Source: Ruminococcus sp. (GTDB lineage Bacteria; Bacillota; Clostridia; Oscillospirales; Ruminococcaceae). From it: a DNA stretch of 18,834 bases. The stretch covers positions 1 through 18,834 of the forward strand of contig JAILFF010000139.1 of the NCBI GenBank assembly GCA_024697705.1. The letters run 5' to 3'. This document shows, one piece after another, positions 14,283 through 18,834 of this stretch. The notes below the pieces were generated by a model. It was given only the letters and a program-made list of their open reading frames with translations, was not told the DNA's origin and did not search any database. The position numbers and the translations under genes were made by a program. Within the stretch, counting starts at the first letter, position 1. Every line of letters begins with the position of its first letter.

Positions 14283-14410
14283 ACGAAAAGGAACTGTCAT
14301 GACGATACTTCTTGCAGTATGTTTCGGTTGACTCGAATGTGCAAATTGCCGATTATCTGTATATCGGAATTCAATAAACTGTTCAAATAGATGAACTTGA
14401 TGCAGCTCAC

Positions 14411-14439
14411 TTGACATTTATAGGCAAGTGTGCTAAAAT
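14411..14439 (+). promoter_or_regulatory. Promoter of the TetR-ABC operon
   Basis: TTGACA (14411-14416) and TAAAAT (14434-14439) are 17 bases apart, close to the vegetative consensus. The operator palindrome at 14438-14463 begins in the -10 box, so a bound repressor would block initiation. Confidence 0.75.
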
Positions 14440-14463
14440 AACATTGTTACGTAACGATGTTAT
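14438..14463. promoter_or_regulatory. 26-bp palindromic operator, probably for the TetR regulator
   Basis: ATAACATTGTTAC (14438-14450) and GTAACGATGTTAT (14451-14463) are inverted halves with one mismatch, overlapping the -10 box and the expected transcription start. It lies 22 bases before the TetR start codon. Size, symmetry and position fit autoregulation. Confidence 0.72.
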
Positions 14464-14485
14464 CCGAGAAAGGACGTGAGTATAT

Positions 14486-15112
14486 ATGTCGGACAATCAC
14501 GAGAGCCGCGAAAGGCTGATAGAATCGGCAAAACGGGAATTTCTTGAAAAGGGCTTCGCTAAGGCTTCTCTCAGAAAGATCACCTCCGACGTCGGGCTCA
14601 CGACGGGCGCCGTATACTTCTTTTTCGGAGATAAAAACGGACTGCTTGAAGGCGTCGTGGGGGTAGCGGTGCAAAAGCTGACATCGGTGCTTGAAGAGCA
14701 TTTTTCTCATGACACGGAAAGCGATTTCGCGGCATATATACATCAAAAGGGAGATCATAACGACCTTGCCGAAGCAATAGTAGATGTTATCTACGATAAC
14801 TACGATGAAATGATGATACTTCTCTATCGCTCGGCAGGCTCAAAATACGAGAACTTTGTAGACGTTCTTATAAACAGGCTCGACAGTTCATATATCGTTA
14901 TGGCGGAAAGATTTGCCGCGATGGTGCAGGGCAAACGTGTGAACAGGAAAATGCTCCATTGGCTCACTCATATGCAGATCAACGCATTTCTGCATATGGT
15001 GGAGCACGAAAAAGACAAAAAAAGCGCGATGCACTTTATCGGTCCTGTTATGGATCTGCTTATAAAGGCGTGGATGGAGTACGCGCTGGAAGATGATACC
15101 GAGACAATGTAG
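14486..15112 (+). CDS. TetR-family transcriptional regulator
   Basis: This 208-residue protein starts at ATG after an AAAGGA site with slightly long spacing. Residues about 8-55 form the TetR HTH: 'RERLIESAKREFLEKGF', then 'SLRKITSDVGLTTGAVYFFF', followed by 'GDKNGLLEGVV'. The C-terminal ~150 residues are helical and form the ligand-binding and dimer domain, without recognised ligand motifs. An operator-like palindrome overlaps its own promoter, so it probably represses itself and the following ABC exporter genes until it binds an inducer such as a toxic small molecule. The ABC ATPase gene starts 91 bases after its stop. Confidence 0.9.
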   Translation: MSDNHESRERLIESAKREFLEKGFAKASLRKITSDVGLTTGAVYFFFGDKNGLLEGVVGVAVQKLTSVLEEHFSHDTESDFAAYIHQKGDHNDLAEAIVDVIYDNYDEMMILLYRSAGSKYENFVDVLINRLDSSYIVMAERFAAMVQGKRVNRKMLHWLTHMQINAFLHMVEHEKDKKSAMHFIGPVMDLLIKAWMEYALEDDTETM

Positions 15113-15135
15113 AATGTAGAACAAAGCTATATAAG

Positions 15136-15185
15136 GCGGTGAGGGCTCTCACCGCTTAAGATAACATTTTTGGTTAGCGTTATCT
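15136..15185 (+). promoter_or_regulatory. Hairpin and inverted repeat between TetR and ABC genes
   Basis: GCGGTGAG (15136-15143) and CTCACCGC (15148-15155) form a tight 8-bp hairpin without a strong T tract: a weak terminator or processing site. It is followed by the inverted repeat AGATAAC (15159-15165) and GTTATCT (15179-15185). The left half shares ATAACAT with the operator at 14438, so it may be a second, weaker TetR site 18 bases before the ATG at 15204. Confidence 0.42.
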
Positions 15186-15203
15186 AATCGGGAGGTATAT
15201 GAT

Positions 15204-15905
15204 ATGTTTCTTGAAATAAACGATGTAAAGAAAAGCTACGGTAAAGACACAAGCTACATACAGGTGTTAAAGGGAGTAAGCACCGCGGTGGAAAAGGGTC
15301 AGATGTGCGTCATACAGGGCACAAGCGGTTCGGGAAAATCTACTCTGCTGAACTGCATCGGCGGGCTTGACACTATGGACAGCGGTTCGGTCAGGGTCGA
15401 TGGCAGGGAGATATTCGGATCGAAGCCCGCAGAGCTTTCCGATTACCGCCGCGATTATCTCGGTTTTATCTTCCAGTTCTACAACCTCGTGCCGAATCTC
15501 ACCGTGCGGGAGAATATACAGGTGTGCGGCTACCTTACCGATCAGCCGCTCGATATGGACGAGCTGCTTGAGGTGCTTGGGCTTACAGAGCATCAGAATA
15601 AATTTCCCGCACAGCTTTCGGGAGGTCAGCAGCAGAGATGCGCGATAGCAAGGGCGCTTATAAAGAATCCGAAGCTGCTTCTCTGCGACGAGCCTACGGG
15701 CGCTCTCGATTCAAAGACTTCGAGGGACATACTCATACTCCTTGAAAAGATCAACCGGAAGTACGGCACGACGATGCTGATCGTAACACACAATAACTCG
15801 ATAAAGAACATGGTACACAAGGTCATTATAATAAAGGACGGTTTGATTAAGAAGGACTACGAGAACGAGACTCGCGTTCCCGCCGCCGATCTGGAGGACT
15901 TGTGA
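15204..15905 (+). CDS. ABC transporter ATP-binding protein, MacB/LolD type
   Basis: This 233-residue ATPase is preceded by GGGAGG. Its motifs are complete: Walker A 'GTSGSGKST' (39-47), Q-loop Gln91 in 'FIFQFYNLVP', signature 'LSGGQQQR' (138-145), Walker B with Glu163 in 'LLLCDEPTGALD', and H-loop His196 in 'IVTHN'. Length and motif style match the subfamily pairing with FtsX-type permeases for export or mechanotransmission, common in antimicrobial-peptide or drug resistance. The permease starts one base after its stop, so translation is probably coupled. It should act on the inner face of the membrane as a dimer. Confidence 0.95.
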   Translation: MFLEINDVKKSYGKDTSYIQVLKGVSTAVEKGQMCVIQGTSGSGKSTLLNCIGGLDTMDSGSVRVDGREIFGSKPAELSDYRRDYLGFIFQFYNLVPNLTVRENIQVCGYLTDQPLDMDELLEVLGLTEHQNKFPAQLSGGQQQRCAIARALIKNPKLLLCDEPTGALDSKTSRDILILLEKINRKYGTTMLIVTHNNSIKNMVHKVIIIKDGLIKKDYENETRVPAADLEDL

Positions 15906-15906
15906 T

Positions 15907-18621
15907 ATGAGACGGGTTTTGAGAAAACGTCTGCCCCGCGATCTTCGGGCAGGCTTCGCACGGTATCTTGCACTGATACTTGTCATCGCAATGGGCATCT
16001 TCCTTGTTATAGGGATCGTCGGCTCTGCCGAAACGATATTGCAGGGGACTATCGAAAAGCGGAGCGAGTTCAATACCGAGGACGGCTGTTTTACTGTATT
16101 CCTGCCTCTTTCCGATGATGAGATCGGATCGTTATCAGAGGGCGGCACGATCATTCAGCGCGAGTTTTACACCGGCCTCACCGTAGATGAGGTCACAAAG
16201 CTGCGTATGTTCAAGAACCGCGAAACTATTGATAAGCTGATACTCGATGATGGCAGGCTTGCGGAAAAGGACTTCGAGTGCGTGCTCGAAAAGCGATTTG
16301 CCGCCGAAAACGGCATCGGTATCGGAGACAGTATAAATGCAGGCGGCAGCGATCTTACCGTTGTCGGTATCGGCTGTGCTCCCGATTACGATCAGCCTAA
16401 AGCGAAGTATTCCGATACTGCGGTGCAGTCAAGGTATTTCGGGCTGATCTTTGTTACCGACTATTGCTATGACAGTATCAGAGCAGGGGAGAGCCTTCCC
16501 GCCGAGGAATATGTCTACGCTTATAAGCTTGGCAGCGGCGTAACGGACGACAAGCTGAAAGAAAAGATAAAGTCGTTCGATCTCGATTATACTAAAGTGG
16601 AGGACAGGTATTTCCGCGAAACAATAGACGAAATCCTCTCGGACAGAAAAGAGATAGAGGACGGGATCGGCGAGCTTTCGGACGGCGCAAAGGCTCTTTC
16701 AGACGGTCTGGATACGCTTGACGGTCACAGCGCAGAGCTTGCCGAGGCGTCCCGGAAGCTTGCGGACAGCTTTTTTGCGCAGGCAAACGCCAAGCTTGCC
16801 GAAATGAATGTTCGGGTAACTCTTACGGAAGAAAACTACGGGACCGAATTGGATAAGCTTATCGAAGCCACAAAGTCGGAGGAGCTTGCGGCGCTCAAAA
16901 GCAGTCTTGCGGACGCTCTGTCCTTTCGCGACGGAGTGAGCGAGTACACCGAAGGCGTTACGCAAGCAAAGAGCGGCTCGGGCGGGCTTGAAGAAGGCGT
17001 AAACGAACTCGGCGACGGACTCGGCGAACTGCTTGACAACGTATTCGATATCGACATCGACAACCTTATCTCATTTGTTCCTCGTAAGGATAACGAGCGT
17101 ATCGAAGCCGCCGCGGGCGATGTTGTTATGGACAAGAACGCGGGACTTGCTGCGGGAGTAATTATACTTATACTATTCGGATATGTTATTTCGGTGTTCG
17201 TTGTTCACCGCGTGGAAAGCGAAGCCCCCGTTATCGGTGCGCTGTATTCGCTCGGAGTAAAGAAGCGCGATCTGCTCGGGCATTATATTACGCTGCCTAC
17301 GATAGTGGCGTTTATCGGCGGTCTTATCGGCACGGCGCTCGGCTTTTCTCCGATAGGCATCGGCAATCAGCTTAAGGATTCATACGGTTATTTTTCGCTG
17401 CCGCAGTATGATATATGCTATGCGCCGTATCTGCTGATATACGGGCTGCTGCTGCCGCCTGTCATTTCGGCTGTCGTCAATGCGCTTGTGATAAACAAGA
17501 AGCTTTCCCGCACGGCGCTCTCTCTTATAAAGAACGAGCAGAACACCTCGAATTACCGCAGGTTCAACATAAGAACGAAAAGCTTTATAACGATGTTCCG
17601 TCTGCGGCAGACGGTGCGTGAGCTTCGTTCGGCGCTGACGGTCGTACTCGGTATGCTTGTTTCGCTGCTTGTGATAATGCTCGGGCTCGACTGCCTCGTT
17701 ATGTGCCGAGCAGTCAAGATAAACAACGCTGCCGATACCGACTACGGGTATATGTATCTGTATAAATACCCCGATAAAGAAGTCCCCGAAGGCGGCGAGG
17801 GCGCGTTCGTCAGGACTCTTTCAACGGACTGCATGGGCTATACGCTCGATGTAACGGTAATAGGTCTTAACGAAAACAGTCGGTATTTTGAAGCCCGCCC
17901 CAAAAAGGGCAAAAACAAAGCGGTAGTCAATAATTCTCTCGTCGAGAGATTCGGCTTCAAAGCGGGCGACAGAGTTGCCTTCTCCGATACCGCAGCCGAT
18001 CGTGATTACAGCTTTACGGTCACCGCCACGGTGCAGTATTCTCCCGGATTTACGATATTTATGGATATAGGCAGTATGCGCGAGCTGTTCGGCGAGGACG
18101 AGGATTATTTCAACGCAGTGTTTTCCGACAGGGAGCTTGATATAGACAAGGGCAGGCTTTACAGTATTACAAGCAAGACCGATATAGAGAAAAGCGCGGG
18201 GGTATTCGTGGATCAGATGGGTCCGCTCGTTTATACGATGATGATCGCGGGAACGGTGATATTCATAGTTGTCATGTACCTTATGATGGGCGTTATGATC
18301 GACCGCAGCTCCTTCGGGATATCGCTTATAAAGATATTCGGCTATCGTCCGCGTGAGGTGCGCAGTCTTTATCTGAACGGAAATCTTATGGTGGTATCGG
18401 CAGGCGCTTTGATATGCATACCTCTTGCGAAATACCTGATGGATCGTCTGTACCCGAGCTTTATCCCGAACGTAGCCTGCTCGATGGTGCTTAGTTTTCC
18501 GCCGTATCTGTACCTTATTATATACGCGGCGGTGCTTGCCGTATATTTCATAAGCAGTGCGCTTCTCACAAGAAAGCTCAGCCGCATCACTCCCGCGGAG
18601 GTGCTTAAAAACAGAGAATAG
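15907..18621 (+). CDS. FtsX-family ABC transporter permease with extracellular coiled coil
   Basis: This 904-residue membrane protein starts one base after the ATPase gene. Eight membrane helices are visible: about 20-42; 413-433, 461-482 and 504-528 (first FtsX unit); 576-598; and 778-798, 827-845 and 868-888 (second FtsX unit). Two outside domains lie between helices 1-2 and 5-6. The first includes a helical stretch (about 240-385) rich in 'GELSDGAKALSDGLDTLDGH'-type repeats, a likely coiled coil reaching from the membrane. The second unit ends with 'LLTRKLSRITPAEVLKNRE', the usual coupling tail. With the ATPase it probably exports or expels a toxic compound or peptide, or remodels envelope contacts; the substrate is unknown. 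No break was seen. Confidence 0.92.
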   Translation: MRRVLRKRLPRDLRAGFARYLALILVIAMGIFLVIGIVGSAETILQGTIEKRSEFNTEDGCFTVFLPLSDDEIGSLSEGGTIIQREFYTGLTVDEVTKLRMFKNRETIDKLILDDGRLAEKDFECVLEKRFAAENGIGIGDSINAGGSDLTVVGIGCAPDYDQPKAKYSDTAVQSRYFGLIFVTDYCYDSIRAGESLPAEEYVYAYKLGSGVTDDKLKEKIKSFDLDYTKVEDRYFRETIDEILSDRKEIEDGIGELSDGAKALSDGLDTLDGHSAELAEASRKLADSFFAQANAKLAEMNVRVTLTEENYGTELDKLIEATKSEELAALKSSLADALSFRDGVSEYTEGVTQAKSGSGGLEEGVNELGDGLGELLDNVFDIDIDNLISFVPRKDNERIEAAAGDVVMDKNAGLAAGVIILILFGYVISVFVVHRVESEAPVIGALYSLGVKKRDLLGHYITLPTIVAFIGGLIGTALGFSPIGIGNQLKDSYGYFSLPQYDICYAPYLLIYGLLLPPVISAVVNALVINKKLSRTALSLIKNEQNTSNYRRFNIRTKSFITMFRLRQTVRELRSALTVVLGMLVSLLVIMLGLDCLVMCRAVKINNAADTDYGYMYLYKYPDKEVPEGGEGAFVRTLSTDCMGYTLDVTVIGLNENSRYFEARPKKGKNKAVVNNSLVERFGFKAGDRVAFSDTAADRDYSFTVTATVQYSPGFTIFMDIGSMRELFGEDEDYFNAVFSDRELDIDKGRLYSITSKTDIEKSAGVFVDQMGPLVYTMMIAGTVIFIVVMYLMMGVMIDRSSFGISLIKIFGYRPREVRSLYLNGNLMVVSAGALICIPLAKYLMDRLYPSFIPNVACSMVLSFPPYLYLIIYAAVLAVYFISSALLTRKLSRITPAEVLKNRE

Positions 18622-18669
18622 CATTTTTTGCATATTGGCAGTTGAATATTTTCCGATATTGCATAAACA

Positions 18670-18717
18670 ACCTCCCGCCCGCCGCAGTACCACGGCAGGC
18701 GGGAGGTATTTTCTTTA
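18670..18717 (+). terminator. Rho-independent terminator of the TetR-ABC operon
   Basis: ACCTCCCGCCCGCC (18670-18683) pairs with GGCAGGCGGGAGGT (18694-18707), a 14-bp stem with one mismatch, followed by ATTTTCTTT. It lies 48 bases after the permease stop. Confidence 0.85.
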
Positions 18718-18721
18718 CGAT

Positions 18722-18834
18722 TTATTTGCCATTTTGGGGCGGGGGTATGTAATAACGGTATAGCTGTTTTTCAATAGACCTGTCCGCTAACCATCGTGCG
18801 GCGTATGGCAAAGGATTTTGCCATGATGCAAGGC
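18722..18834 (-). CDS. Possible 3' end of a minus-strand gene entering at the right edge
   Basis: A minus-strand frame is open from the right edge for 36 codons to TAA at 18722-18724. It reads 'LASWQNPLPYAARWLADRS' and ends 'KQLYRYYIPPPQNGK', which is protein-like and Tyr/Pro-rich at the end. It points toward the TetR-ABC operon and stops just past that operon's terminator. No family is recognised, and so short an open frame could be chance; the other strand is also open here. Confidence 0.25.
   Translation of the reverse strand, partial: LASWQNPLPYAARWLADRSIEKQLYRYYIPPPQNGK

Noticed and set aside
17821..18693. 290-codon minus-strand frame opposite the permease
   Set aside because: His/Tyr/Arg-rich antisense artefact; it crosses the operon terminator.
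18718..18834. tRNA or structured RNA at the right edge
   Set aside because: A small GGCAAA/TTTGCC palindrome is present but no cloverleaf could be drawn.

Overview
The window looks like chromosomal DNA of an anaerobic gut-type Bacillota (Clostridia), most likely in or near Ruminococcus/Oscillospiraceae. This is inferred from near-balanced base composition, strong GGAGG-type ribosome sites, TTGACA-17-TATAAT promoters, a LytTR/AgrC-type two-component system, MacB-type ABC exporters and secreted proteins with Ser/Thr/Asp/Glu-rich linkers. No rRNA, tRNA or CRISPR array was seen.

Layout. (1) 1-1440: the end of a MORN-repeat protein, then a trypsin-like lipoprotein protease. (2) 1439-1678: a 240-bp MITE-like element with perfect 14-bp terminal inverted repeats, starting inside the protease stop codon. 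(3) 1882-4010: remains of a mobile or plasmid-like replication module on the minus strand. It holds a broken secreted-protein gene, a truncated tandem-HTH replication-type protein, a small partner gene, two hairpins with U-tracts in the leader, and an iteron-like region (nine TCTACC sites and a four-unit 10-bp tandem repeat). (4) 4013-5924: two consensus promoters driving a secreted-protein gene broken by two one-base homopolymer insertions. (5) 6030-6536: a small membrane-anchored protein whose -10 box sits in the loop of an inverted repeat. (6) 6636-10734: a LytTR response regulator, an AgrC/GHKL-type histidine kinase, and a membrane-tethered choloylglycine/acylase-like Ntn hydrolase. The hydrolase has its own promoter with a possible LytTR direct repeat upstream. 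(7) 10763-10809: a bidirectional terminator. (8) 10845-13782: a gene graveyard with an S41 peptidase remnant (frameshift, no N-terminus), a half-length alpha/beta hydrolase, an ABC exporter lacking Walker A and B, a D-Ala-D-Ala carboxypeptidase lacking its N-terminus and a central block, and the C-terminal end of a RepA-like ATPase. (9) 13761-14282: six CCATACAGACAAT-type repeats and a second MITE-like element sharing its core with the first. (10) 14411-18717: an intact drug-resistance-type module of TetR regulator, ABC ATPase and 904-residue FtsX-type permease. It has a consensus promoter, a 26-bp palindromic operator and a strong terminator. (11) 18722-18834: an open minus-strand frame entering from the right edge.

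How the parts work together. The TetR gene and the ABC pair probably form one self-regulated export operon. The LytTR/AgrC pair probably senses an extracellular signal and may control the adjacent hydrolase. The rest is largely eroded accessory DNA. Several breaks lie in homopolymers, so some could be sequencing errors. The internal deletions and chimeric joints cannot be explained that way, although misassembly remains possible.
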